A stretch of DNA of 11,117 bases. Source: Armatimonadota bacterium (GTDB lineage Bacteria > Armatimonadota > UBA5829). The notes below the pieces were generated by a model. The model searched no databases. It saw nothing but the letters and a program-made list of their open reading frames with translations, and was not told the DNA's origin. A program made the translations under genes and the position numbers. This document shows positions 1-7,313 of the stretch, piece by piece (the stretch's first letter is position 1; each line of letters begins with the position of its first letter). Where the stretch lies: positions 1 through 11,117 of the forward strand of contig JAMCYN010000114.1 of NCBI GenBank assembly GCA_023474015.1, read 5' to 3'.

Positions 1-140
1 CATCCAACACCATGCGCAATACGTGGTAACGATGAATATCCCTCTGGCTAATACTAATGACCCCATTTCCCATGGGGACATTATCGCTCGGCAGTTAAGG
101 GGGACATAATCGCTCGGCAAGTACACGGATTGCGCGATTC
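1..140. other. Gene-poor left edge with no supported coding region
   Basis: No reading frame here has a start, ribosome binding site and length that I would support. A plus-strand frame is open from position 2 to about 106, and another from 1 to 51, but neither shows a recognisable motif; either could be the tail of a gene lying off the left edge. The stretch contains a direct repeat (74-118) and a small inverted repeat in which CCCCAT (61-66) can pair with ATGGGG (72-77). An eroded mobile-element end is possible but unproven. Confidence 0.4.
74..118. repeat. Two imperfect direct copies of a 19-bp sequence
   Basis: GGGGACATTATCGCTCGGC at 74-92 recurs at 100-118 with one mismatch (A for T at the eighth-from-start region, giving GGGGACATAATCGCTCGGC). 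The copies are offset by 26 bp and separated by a short AGTTAAG linker. Tandem subterminal repeats beginning GGGGACA occur at the ends of some insertion sequences, so a transposon end or remnant is a reasonable guess. No transposase is visible in the window. Confidence 0.6.
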
Positions 141-141
141 C

Positions 142-171
142 TTGACACTCATCCGGTTCCGAGCCTATAAT
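142..171 (+). promoter_or_regulatory. Consensus sigma70-type promoter
   Basis: The sequence shows TTGACA (142-147), an 18-bp spacer and TATAAT (166-171): both hexamers are perfect matches to the bacterial housekeeping consensus. Transcription would start near 178 and run rightward into the small basic ORF at 194-301. It may instead drive a short noncoding RNA, or be an outward promoter associated with the adjacent direct repeats. If not terminated, the transcript would run antisense into the 3' end of rad50. Confidence 0.75.
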
Positions 172-193
172 GACCTTACACTACTTGACGGGG

Positions 194-301
194 GTGAATG
201 AGCTGAGAGTCCGAGCCAAGGAGCTTAGGCGCACTCGAAAGAGAGCCGAAGAGCGGACGAAAGCACGCGTGCGCGAGCTGACGCCCAAAAAGAAGAGATA
301 G
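194..301 (+). CDS. Small, highly basic putative protein (35 aa)
   Basis: I do not recognise this gene. It starts at GTG, in a purine/G-rich context (GACGGGGGTG), and ends with TAG. The product is almost all charged: it begins with N-E-L-R-V-R-A-K, has an alternating Arg/Lys/Glu middle that should be one amphipathic helix, and ends in P-K-K-K-R. An in-frame TTG (185) and ATG (170) lie upstream, but the ATG overlaps the -10 box and would be outside the transcript. The case for a real gene is the perfect promoter just upstream and the neat fit of the ORF between that promoter and the convergent end of rad50, 21 bp away. Such basic peptides often bind RNA, ribosomes or DNA, but that is inference. 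The Shine-Dalgarno is weak, so a chance ORF in a short RNA remains possible. Confidence 0.45.
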   Translation: MNELRVRAKELRRTRKRAEERTKARVRELTPKKKR

Positions 302-322
302 ATTCCCGGCCTATCCGTGGAA

Positions 323-2797
323 TTACAGAGCGCCGGCCATCGACTCCGCGAACTGTTCGGATCGGTCGATGAGCCGGCTTGTCTTCGTTCTCTCGTCGAA
401 GCCGACCCACAGGCAATTGTCCACCGCATCGTGGATAGACTCGATATGCGTGATCAATATTATCTGCTCGAAGCGGTTCTTGAGGTTCTGCAGCAGGGCG
501 ACCACGTTGTCCCGCCGGGTTTCATCCAGCGAGCCGAACACCTCATCGAGAATTAGCAGCGAGAACGACTGCCCCGCGCGGTCGGCTATCATTTGCGAGA
601 CCGCAAGCCGCAGGGCAAGGTTCAACACATCTTCCTCGCCGCCCGAGACCACCGGCTTGCGCTCGTTGTCGTCGATAATGGTCGCCTGGTAATTATCGTC
701 CACGCTAACCACGTTGTAGCGGCCGTCGGTCATCGTTGAAAGAAGCTCACCCGTAAGCGACTCGAGCTCCGGCTTAATTCGATCATTGAGATCGGCGCGG
801 AGCTTATCGAGCGCCTCGGCCACCGTTTGCAGATGGAGTCGCTCGGCGCGCTTTTCTTTCAACTGCTCCATCTTGGACTTGTATGCTTCTTCCTCGCGCT
901 CGGCGGCGGTCAGGATAGCCTCAGCCGTCTTGACTTCGCCTCGCTGCCGCTCGAGCGAGAGATGCGCGGCGTTCGCGGCACTCGAAGCCGCCTCGAAATC
1001 GCGCGCGAGCTTAGCGTGAGCTTCAGGGTTGAACTCGATCTCGGCAAGTTCCTTCTCGGAAAGTGAGATAGCCGCCAGCCTGGAAGCCGACGACGCGTCA
1101 AGCTCGGCGATTTCGCTCTCCACCACCGGCTTGCGTTCCAGTGCCGTGCGGAGCCCAACGCCTTTCTCGCGAACCGGCCGGAGTTCGTCGCCTATCCTCT
1201 GCAGCTCGCTGAACAGCTTCTGATCGAAACCCGTGGGCAGACCCGAAAGCGCTCCGTCAAGCTCGGCCAACTGACCGATCTTCTCATTCACCTGGGACGC
1301 CAGGCTGTCCCGCTCGGCCACTGACGCATCGGCCTTCAGCTTGTCGTTTCGGAAAGATTCAACCTGCGCGGCGAGCTTATCACGGTCGGATTGCTTCGAT
1401 TGGAGATCGGCAGAGACGGCATCGGAATCCGACTTTGCCTGGCGCGCGAGTGAGTCGATGCGACTTGCGATGTCGGATATCTGATCGTCGAAGTTGCCGA
1501 GCACGACCGGCAGTTCGCTGGCGAGAGGCCGCTCGCACGTAGGACATTTGCCTTCGGTGCCCGCGTCCGCGATGGCCTCGCGCCGGGCCTTGATCTCTTT
1601 CAGCCTGCTCTCAAGGTGGGACGCTTCCGCCCGCGCGTGATGCTCCAGCCCGACTTTTTTCTCTCGAACCAGCCGTATGGCCTCGTCGGCGGCGGCAAGC
1701 AACCTTTCGGCCTCGCTGAGCGCCGCGTCGGCCCGCATCTTCGCGTCCGAGGCGGGGGCAAGCTGTTTGATTCGCGACTGCGCGGCTTCGATATCTTTCC
1801 GTAGGGCCGAAATTCCGCCCAGGAGCTCCCGTCGCCGGCCCTCATGCTCCTGGAGCGCCCTCTGCTTCTTGAACTCCTCGCCCGCCTGCCTATACCGTTC
1901 CAGGTTCGGGGCAAGCGACGCCAACTCCTTCTCTTTTGAACCGAGGTCGTCAAGCTCCTGCCTGAGCTGTGCAAGGCGCGATTCCACGCGTTTGATCTCG
2001 GCGCGATCCATATCGAGAGAGCGGGACAAAGCGTCGAAGCGCTTGGCCTTCTGGTCGGAGGCCTCCTTTACGGGCTTTAATTCCTCGACGATCTTCTCAG
2101 CCCCGGCGTGCGATTTCTCCGACTCGGCCAAGGCGGCGTTCGCGGTGGACAGCCTATCCTTCGCGGTCTTCTTGCGCTCCTTGAGCTCCTCCTGGTCGGC
2201 AAGGCCCTTTTCCAGACCCTCGATCTCACGCGCGAGGCCGAGCCTGTCTGAGTTCGCCTGGTCACGAGCCTTGGTAATGCGGTCATAACCGAGCATTTTG
2301 CTTATGGCGGCTGCGCGCGCCCGGCCCTCGAGCTGCGACATGAACTCAAGCTGCTTCTGGCCGGTGAAGAAGCTGGTGAAGAACGCCTGATAGTCCATGG
2401 CGAGCAAACGGGCAACGGCGTCGGAAACCTCGCTAGTGCCAGAACTGATAGGCCTCCCATCAACCTCAAGCAGAGCAGAAGCCGCGTAACGCAGCTTCCC
2501 ATTAGACCCCGGCTTCCCGGAAGCCTCGAGTTTGCGCGAGACAGCATAGACCGACCCGGTGAGTTCAAAAGTGAGCGTAACACTGGCCGAACAACCGCCC
2601 TGGGTACCGCGTGTGCGCACCGTGTCGTAGCCTTCGCGCAAGGCGGGCAAGCCATACAATGCCCACGCCACCGCCTCAAGCAATGTTGTCTTGCCGGCAC
2701 CATTTGGCCCTACAACTCCCGTGACGCCATCAGAAAACTGAATGGATGCATGCACGTGTTGCCGAAAATTCTCCATTTCGAGAGCGATCAGCTTCAT
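323..2797 (-). CDS. Rad50/SbcC-type zinc-hook ATPase (824 aa)
   Basis: This is the SMC-like ATPase partner of the Mre11 nuclease, acting on DNA ends, hairpins and blocked breaks in the cytoplasm. The N-terminal lobe has Walker A GPNGAGKTT (residues 30-38) and a Q-loop Gln at about 147. Two long heptad-rich coiled coils (about 180-410 and 440-690) flank the zinc hook CPTC (Cys418, Cys421). The C-terminal lobe has the ABC signature SGGEE (718-722), Walker B LLILDE (747-752), the D-loop GSLDE, and the switch His in THIES (784). All catalytic elements are present and 824 residues is normal for prokaryotic Rad50. The ATG is supported by GGAGGA at 2801-2806 (3-nt gap), and it overlaps the mre11 stop as ATGA, implying translational coupling. 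The function is secure; whether one calls it Rad50 or SbcC is a matter of context, and the nurA-herA neighbours favour Rad50. Confidence 0.96.
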   Translation of the reverse strand: MKLIALEMENFRQHVHASIQFSDGVTGVVGPNGAGKTTLLEAVAWALYGLPALREGYDTVRTRGTQGGCSASVTLTFELTGSVYAVSRKLEASGKPGSNGKLRYAASALLEVDGRPISSGTSEVSDAVARLLAMDYQAFFTSFFTGQKQLEFMSQLEGRARAAAISKMLGYDRITKARDQANSDRLGLAREIEGLEKGLADQEELKERKKTAKDRLSTANAALAESEKSHAGAEKIVEELKPVKEASDQKAKRFDALSRSLDMDRAEIKRVESRLAQLRQELDDLGSKEKELASLAPNLERYRQAGEEFKKQRALQEHEGRRRELLGGISALRKDIEAAQSRIKQLAPASDAKMRADAALSEAERLLAAADEAIRLVREKKVGLEHHARAEASHLESRLKEIKARREAIADAGTEGKCPTCERPLASELPVVLGNFDDQISDIASRIDSLARQAKSDSDAVSADLQSKQSDRDKLAAQVESFRNDKLKADASVAERDSLASQVNEKIGQLAELDGALSGLPTGFDQKLFSELQRIGDELRPVREKGVGLRTALERKPVVESEIAELDASSASRLAAISLSEKELAEIEFNPEAHAKLARDFEAASSAANAAHLSLERQRGEVKTAEAILTAAEREEEAYKSKMEQLKEKRAERLHLQTVAEALDKLRADLNDRIKPELESLTGELLSTMTDGRYNVVSVDDNYQATIIDDNERKPVVSGGEEDVLNLALRLAVSQMIADRAGQSFSLLILDEVFGSLDETRRDNVVALLQNLKNRFEQIILITHIESIHDAVDNCLWVGFDERTKTSRLIDRSEQFAESMAGAL

Positions 2798-3942
2798 AGA
2801 TCCTCCGCGTTCGCCGTTCTGGCAAGGTAATAAAAGCCTGTGTCGCGAATTCGGTCGCGGTCAACACCCGGAGGCAGAGCCAGCAGCTTGACATGCGTCT
2901 CCCACTCGACTTCGAGGGGACGCGCTGCAACTCCTGCCGCGTCACGAGTATAATGGCCGTCACTTTGCGGTCGACGAAGATCTAGATCGAAGTGCAGGGC
3001 GTCTGCCCGAACTTGGCGCAATGCTGAGTAGTCGATCTCAGCACGCATTTCCCTGTCCACGTTCTCGATTACAAGGCGAACGATCTTGTTTGCCACGCCA
3101 CCGCGCACCCCGTCTATTCTCTTCCGAATCTTCATGTTGAGATCAGGCGGACTCATCCCGTCCGCGTCTATGAGACGGATATCTACTATTTCCCTTGTCT
3201 GCACGGTATGAAATTGGACCAAGCTCCGCTCGTCCAAGTCGTATTCGATAAAACCCTTGTCCTTGGATTCTTCAAACTGATCCCACACACTAAGTCCACC
3301 AGCGTATTCCAGAGAACCGGGATGATAAGCATTAGGTGCTAGCTGCTCGAAGGAGTGAAGATGCCCGTAGGCGACATAGTCCCACTCCTCGTGGCGGATA
3401 TCGTCCCGAGTGATCTCGTACTGATCGAAGCCTTTCTTGCTGCCTTCCGGGCGAGCGTGAGCCATGAGAATGTTATACTTGCTCTCGGGATCAGGGGTTG
3501 CACGTATCGTTGACATCAGCGGCAGGGCTGCGTGGGGCAAACAGAAAACGGTCGTGTCGAGTTCCGCGAATCGAAGTGACTTTGGCTCAGCGTGCACAAC
3601 GTGCACTCCTTCGACATTCGTCAGCAAATCGAGGATACACCCTGTATCCGACGAGCGAGGGGAATCATGATTCCCCCCGATGATGACCACCGGCGCTTCA
3701 GTCCTATTCCGGAGCGCAAGAAGTTCGCGATAAGCATACTGGATCGCAAGATTGCTGGGCCTCACGGCATGGAACAAGTCGCCAGCTATCAGGAGCATTT
3801 TGGCGTCGATTTCCGCCACTTTGACAAGGGCCTGCCTGAACGCGTCCAGCACATCCACTTCCCGTGCGTTAAGACCGAATTTATTGACGCGATTGTATGC
3901 TCTGTAGCCCAGATGAGCGTCCGCCATATGTGCTATACGCAT
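2794..3942 (-). CDS. Mre11/SbcD-type DNA double-strand-break nuclease (382 aa)
   Basis: This is a metallophosphoesterase nuclease that with Rad50 cuts DNA near ends, at hairpins and at protein blocks. All the phosphoesterase motifs are visible: DAHLGY (Asp8, His10), GDLFH (Asp55), GGNHDSP (Asn91, His92, Asp93), the MAHA stretch with His162, and GHLH (His194, His196), followed by the HPGSLEY segment typical of Mre11. The C-terminal region (about 245-380) would be the capping and Rad50-binding part and is less conserved. The ATG is preceded by GAGAGGA with a 7-nt gap. The gene begins 3 bp after the herA stop and its TGA overlaps the rad50 start, so the subunits are probably made in coupled fashion. 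No truncation or missing catalytic residue was seen. Confidence 0.95.
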   Translation of the reverse strand: MRIAHMADAHLGYRAYNRVNKFGLNAREVDVLDAFRQALVKVAEIDAKMLLIAGDLFHAVRPSNLAIQYAYRELLALRNRTEAPVVIIGGNHDSPRSSDTGCILDLLTNVEGVHVVHAEPKSLRFAELDTTVFCLPHAALPLMSTIRATPDPESKYNILMAHARPEGSKKGFDQYEITRDDIRHEEWDYVAYGHLHSFEQLAPNAYHPGSLEYAGGLSVWDQFEESKDKGFIEYDLDERSLVQFHTVQTREIVDIRLIDADGMSPPDLNMKIRKRIDGVRGGVANKIVRLVIENVDREMRAEIDYSALRQVRADALHFDLDLRRPQSDGHYTRDAAGVAARPLEVEWETHVKLLALPPGVDRDRIRDTGFYYLARTANAEDL

Positions 3943-3945
3943 TAG

Positions 3946-5937
3946 CTATATCCTCTCGAAGGGGTCGGCTGTGGTCGCGTCAACGTTCTGAACAACTTTC
4001 GGCGGTGCGCTGGGCGTGATCTGCTTCAGGCCCGCCCTCTTCCTAATGCTGTTTATGAAGAATGCAAATGGATCGCTGGGTAAGCCCTGTAGCGTAACAT
4101 TCATCGCCCTTACTACTTCTCTCGGATCTGAGGCACCAGCAATTACGTCACTCACTTCGTTGCGAGTGATGTTGGCATCGATCCGCGAGAGATTCCGCCA
4201 CACGGCCTCTTCGAGCGGGAGGTCGTTCGCGGGCGGGAACATCTTCGTCCCGTCCGGCCCGCGCAGCACGTTAGGCCTTGGGAACTTCACGAATATCGGC
4301 TGATTGAAGTGCGGGTGGCGGACCATCAACTGGCCCTTCGAGAGCGTCGCCAGCTTCTCCTTCGTGGCCGATGTCAATATCTGATAGCCGGGAGTCGCGA
4401 GCTCGTCCATGTCCATCCGGCCATAGATGCAGGTCGCGGAGTTTCCCACGATTCGCTTATGAACCTGGCTCCTGAACTGCTGCGCGGAGAAGAGCACCAG
4501 ACCCAGATAACGCCCGCGTTCGGATATGTCCAGCAGCGTCTGCCGCAGGTAAGTATCCTGCCCGTCCGACGGCGCATACTTATTCAATTCGTCGACAACC
4601 ACTATTACGTGCTTCACGCCCAAATTGTTCTTTTCCAGGCACTGCCTGAGTTGGCTGACGATGCGTGTGAAAACCAAGTCCTGCGCCTGCGGATCGAGGT
4701 TCGCCACATCGACCACATAGACTGCGCGATCTTCGAAGCCGCCCCACGGCAGGTCGGAGCTGTACTCATCGGGGCTTATCAGGCCTTGATAACGAGTGCT
4801 GAGGTTCGAGAGGCGGTTATAGACCTTGCGGATGGTGGCGTAGTGGTGGGTCTTCCACTCGGAGCGATTGCTGCCCTCCATCTCGAGCAGCACGAGGTCG
4901 AACCAGCGATTGAGGTCTTGGAAGTTGCGTACGGTGATAGCCTCGCCGTTCGCCTGGGAGCTCTGATCGACCACGCGCTGCCTAATAAACTCGATCAGCG
5001 CGTCGGACTTGGCATCGACATCGTCGCGATTGAGCACGACCTGGGTGAACTCGAGTATGTCATTCAGCCCCCATGAGAGCGGGGTGACATCGCCGACCAG
5101 ATCGGGGTGCGTGCGAAGCGTGTTCAAGTTTACCCGGTCAGACTTGAACGGCGCGAAGTATTTCACGTTCGCAAACGGCTCGCACGGAATCCCGAGCCTG
5201 GAATACATGTCGCAATCGCGGTCATCGAGTGTGCCGACGCCGTGGTCCGAATAAAGATCGGCATATTTGTGGCCCGGAGGAACCTGCGCAGGGAAGTCCA
5301 GGAAGAGCATATCGGAGCCTTTGACGTTGAAGCAGACCACCGCCACATCTTCCTTGAAATGCTCGAAGATGCTGAGCAAAATGAACTCGATGGAACTGGT
5401 CTTGGTCGCGAGGCCGGAAACGCCGGTGATATTGAGGTGCGCGGCCTCGGGACCCAGCAGAAACTCCGAATCGAGATACACGGGCGAGAGCAGGTCCCCG
5501 TTCTGATAAAGCCCGATAGGGATGCCGGACTTCTCCCAGAAGGCGTCCATACGCAGGGCATTGCGCACGGCCATATCATCGGCGAGATACACCGGCCCCA
5601 CCGGCACCGGCTGAAGCGGCTCCTCCGGCTCGACACGAAGAACGGCGGCGCTGTAGCACCTGACTTCGGGACGAAGCGTCGGCACTTCCGCGCCGGGATC
5701 GCCCTCGGAGCCTATGAAATCGTGCAGCGCGGAGCCGAGGTCCGTGAAGCCGAAGCCCTCGACCACGACGCCGTAGACCTCCAGGTCGTCCTTTTTCACC
5801 ATCACGAGCGTGCCGATTCCGACCTTGCAGTCACCCTCGGCGGCCCAGAAGCTGAAGCTATACGCAGTGGACGGCTTGGCCTCCGTCGCGACTACACGAC
5901 CGACTTGAACCAGGTTATCTTTCCAGTTCTGCTCCAT
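3946..5937 (-). CDS. HerA-type DNA translocase/ATPase (663 aa)
   Basis: This is a FtsK/HerA-superfamily ATPase that in archaea forms a hexameric DNA pump with NurA. An N-terminal HAS-barrel-like region (about 10-60, starting VGRVVATEA) precedes the RecA-like core. Walker B is VIVVVDE (Asp449, Glu450), followed by an SERGRYLGL stretch and the sensor-like LVLFSAQQ (481-488). The P-loop is unusual: GVSGLATKTSS (172-182) keeps Lys179 and Thr180 but has Thr instead of Gly before the Lys and one extra residue in the loop. I place the start at ATG 5937 because GGAGGA (5941-5946) lies 3 nt upstream, the same spacing as at rad50. A further in-frame ATG at 5967 would add ten residues encoded by a hairpin repeat. 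It is followed by mre11 after 3 bp. HerA family membership is firm; helicase activity is inferred. Confidence 0.88.
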   Translation of the reverse strand: MEQNWKDNLVQVGRVVATEAKPSTAYSFSFWAAEGDCKVGIGTLVMVKKDDLEVYGVVVEGFGFTDLGSALHDFIGSEGDPGAEVPTLRPEVRCYSAAVLRVEPEEPLQPVPVGPVYLADDMAVRNALRMDAFWEKSGIPIGLYQNGDLLSPVYLDSEFLLGPEAAHLNITGVSGLATKTSSIEFILLSIFEHFKEDVAVVCFNVKGSDMLFLDFPAQVPPGHKYADLYSDHGVGTLDDRDCDMYSRLGIPCEPFANVKYFAPFKSDRVNLNTLRTHPDLVGDVTPLSWGLNDILEFTQVVLNRDDVDAKSDALIEFIRQRVVDQSSQANGEAITVRNFQDLNRWFDLVLLEMEGSNRSEWKTHHYATIRKVYNRLSNLSTRYQGLISPDEYSSDLPWGGFEDRAVYVVDVANLDPQAQDLVFTRIVSQLRQCLEKNNLGVKHVIVVVDELNKYAPSDGQDTYLRQTLLDISERGRYLGLVLFSAQQFRSQVHKRIVGNSATCIYGRMDMDELATPGYQILTSATKEKLATLSKGQLMVRHPHFNQPIFVKFPRPNVLRGPDGTKMFPPANDLPLEEAVWRNLSRIDANITRNEVSDVIAGASDPREVVRAMNVTLQGLPSDPFAFFINSIRKRAGLKQITPSAPPKVVQNVDATTADPFERI

Positions 5938-5952
5938 AGGTCCTCCACCGTT

Positions 5953-6078
5953 GGGCCAGATTTGCAATCTGGGCCCTCCCCGGCAATCTCGCGATTTATA
6001 ATCACGCTAGCCTTACGTCGGTTTAAGGGGATTGCAAATCCCCAGATTGCCCTTGCGTCCCGGATTGCAAATCCGGAC
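5953..6078. repeat. Three hairpins sharing an ATTTGCAAT-type core, between nurA and herA
   Basis: Each hairpin has a 3-nt loop in an AT-rich core with a different GC clamp. At 5953-5976, GGGCC-AGATT pairs with AATCT-GGCCC with one bulged G. At 6027-6043, GGGGATT pairs perfectly with AATCCCC. At 6057-6078, GTCC-GGATT pairs with AATCC-GGAC with one bulged C. The clamps differ but remain self-complementary, so the stem, not the sequence, seems to be maintained. They occupy most of the nurA-herA gap and would sit in the herA leader RNA. They may be a palindromic interspersed repeat (REP-like) or a transcript-processing or attenuation element. A TATAAA on the minus strand (5995-6000) lacks a good -35. 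Confidence 0.75.
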
Positions 6079-6092
6079 GAACGGAAGGCATG

Positions 6093-7124
6093 CTACCTGC
6101 CGCCAAACCCGATCATCGACGCCTGCAACACCGTCTTCGTCGGCGCGAGGCTTCGCAGGTACTGCTCGCAATCGCGAATCGGGTAGAACATCTTGTCCCA
6201 ACGGCCGTCCGGCAGGCTCAGCGGGCGGCGTTCGGCGAGGAGCCAGCGGGATATTTCGTCGACCATTTGCAGTGTTCGCTCGTTCGCCGGAGCCTCGATT
6301 CGGATCAGGCCGAAGTAGACGTCCCGGCCGTCGCTGGGGCGCAGGCGCAGATACCAGCTATAGACCGGCGACCGCCTCTCGCGGCCCATCGGCATGAACA
6401 CGCCGCTACGCTCCCCCACCCTCAGGCCGAGTATCGCCCGCTGCTCCTCCATTGGGAAATACTGCGTCTGGTGGCTCTTGATGACGCCGATGATGTTCGG
6501 CGACTCGCGCTTTTGGAAGTCGCCGCCGAGGGTGCCGCCGAGCGAGCCGTCCACCAGGAGCCAGTCGTCTCCCCCTGTAAACGCATCGAGCCAGTTCTTG
6601 GCCAGTTCGTTCTCGATCCGGCCTCGTGACTTGCTGACCGCCACCCTTGCCGCCTCGCGAAGTATAATCGGATGCTCATCGAGCGGCTTCTCGCCGGTCT
6701 CGGTGTTCTCGGTGTGCATCCCTGCCGCGTGAAAGACCTCAGAGGTCACGAGCCTGTATGGGAAATACAGGGCCTCCCGGGACTGGTGCAAGTGTGTGCG
6801 CATGCGGCGGTCATCGTCCCGCCTGCGAATCGCGGCCGCCACGTAGCCATACACCACCGGGACCATCGAGCAATACAGCGGCACATGCTTTCGCTCGATG
6901 CCGTCCATGAAATACGCCAATCTGCCGGGTTCGGGATCGCCGACCGGTACGCCGTCGACGCTGCCCTTGGGGTCCACCAGTTCGGCCTTACCCAACTGCG
7001 GCTCGGAGGCGGTCATCATCGAGCCGGAGTCATCGTCGGACCAGTCCTGACCCGCGACCACATGCAGGTCCGGATCGGATGCGGCGCGAACGTGCGCGGC
7101 CAGCTTCCTCAACAATTCACTCAT
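6093..7124 (-). CDS. NurA-domain nuclease (343 aa)
   Basis: This is the likely 5'-to-3' nuclease partner of HerA, degrading DNA ends threaded through the HerA ring. NurA proteins have an RNase H-like fold with acidic metal-binding residues. Here I see YFMDG (Asp74), RIENE (Glu171), WLLVDGSL (Asp192), GVIKSH (Lys216), the paired strands SWYLRLRP and YFGLIRIEAP (Glu277), and a C-terminal YPIRDCE segment. The order and spacing fit NurA, though overall similarity is weak and the assignment leans partly on the herA neighbour. The N-terminus (about 25-65) is acidic and probably flexible. The ATG has GAGGA about 12 nt upstream, a long spacing. It is the first gene of the operon, behind a promoter at 7158-7187, and is followed by 155 bp with hairpins before herA. 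Confidence 0.8.
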   Translation of the reverse strand: MSELLRKLAAHVRAASDPDLHVVAGQDWSDDDSGSMMTASEPQLGKAELVDPKGSVDGVPVGDPEPGRLAYFMDGIERKHVPLYCSMVPVVYGYVAAAIRRRDDDRRMRTHLHQSREALYFPYRLVTSEVFHAAGMHTENTETGEKPLDEHPIILREAARVAVSKSRGRIENELAKNWLDAFTGGDDWLLVDGSLGGTLGGDFQKRESPNIIGVIKSHQTQYFPMEEQRAILGLRVGERSGVFMPMGRERRSPVYSWYLRLRPSDGRDVYFGLIRIEAPANERTLQMVDEISRWLLAERRPLSLPDGRWDKMFYPIRDCEQYLRSLAPTKTVLQASMIGFGGR

Positions 7125-7157
7125 TTTCGGCGATTATCCTCAAGCGGCGTTGGATAG

Positions 7158-7187
7158 AATGTAGCATTCAGGGGAGGGGGATGTCAA
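7158..7187 (-). promoter_or_regulatory. Promoter of the nurA-herA-mre11-rad50 operon
   Basis: Read on the minus strand there is a perfect -35 TTGACA (7182-7187), an 18-bp pyrimidine-rich spacer with runs of C, and a -10 TACATT (7158-7163, four of six consensus bases). Transcription would begin near 7151 and give a leader of about 27 nt before the nurA ATG. The promoter starts directly where the heptamer array at 7190-7266 ends, so array length could affect its upstream contacts. Confidence 0.6.
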
Positions 7188-7189
7188 TA

Positions 7190-7266
7190 GAGTTAGGAGT
7201 TGGGAGTTGGGAGTTAGGAGTTAGGAGTGTGGAGTTAGGAGTGTGGAGTTGGGAGTTGGGAGTTTG
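7190..7266. repeat. Eleven tandem copies of a 7-bp repeat, GAGTTRG type
   Basis: Units run without interruption every 7 bp: GAGTTAG and GAGTTGG dominate, with two GAGTGTG units (7225-7231, 7239-7245) and a final GAGTTTG (7260-7266). It resembles the short tandemly repeated heptamers described in cyanobacterial genomes. It lies just upstream of the nurA promoter. No ORF or RNA gene is supported inside it. Confidence 0.9.
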
Positions 7267-7313
7267 GAAGAAACGTTGGGTATGGGCGATTTCCGAATCC
7301 CCTCTGTTACCTG

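Noticed and set aside
280..325. Terminator for rad50 formed by ATTCC/GGAAT near its stop codon
   Set aside because: The stem is only 5 bp with a long loop, and the U-rich run on the minus strand is several bases away, so it is too weak to call.
1677..2288. A 203-codon plus-strand open frame opposite rad50
   Set aside because: Serine- and arginine-rich translation typical of the antisense of a Glu/Lys/Ala-rich coiled coil; not a gene.
4309..5076. A 255-codon plus-strand open frame inside herA
   Set aside because: It overlaps the HerA ATPase core including Walker B. It is a shadow frame with no motif.
5938..5967. Longer HerA N-terminus from the ATG at 5967
   Set aside because: The extra residues are encoded by a hairpin repeat, and the strong GGAGGA site sits 3 nt before the ATG at 5937.
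5107..6186. A 359-codon open frame on the plus strand across herA and the hairpin region
   Set aside because: It is antisense to herA, whose motifs are clear on the minus strand. Its composition reads as the complement of the GC-rich HerA codons and has no recognisable domain or ribosome site.
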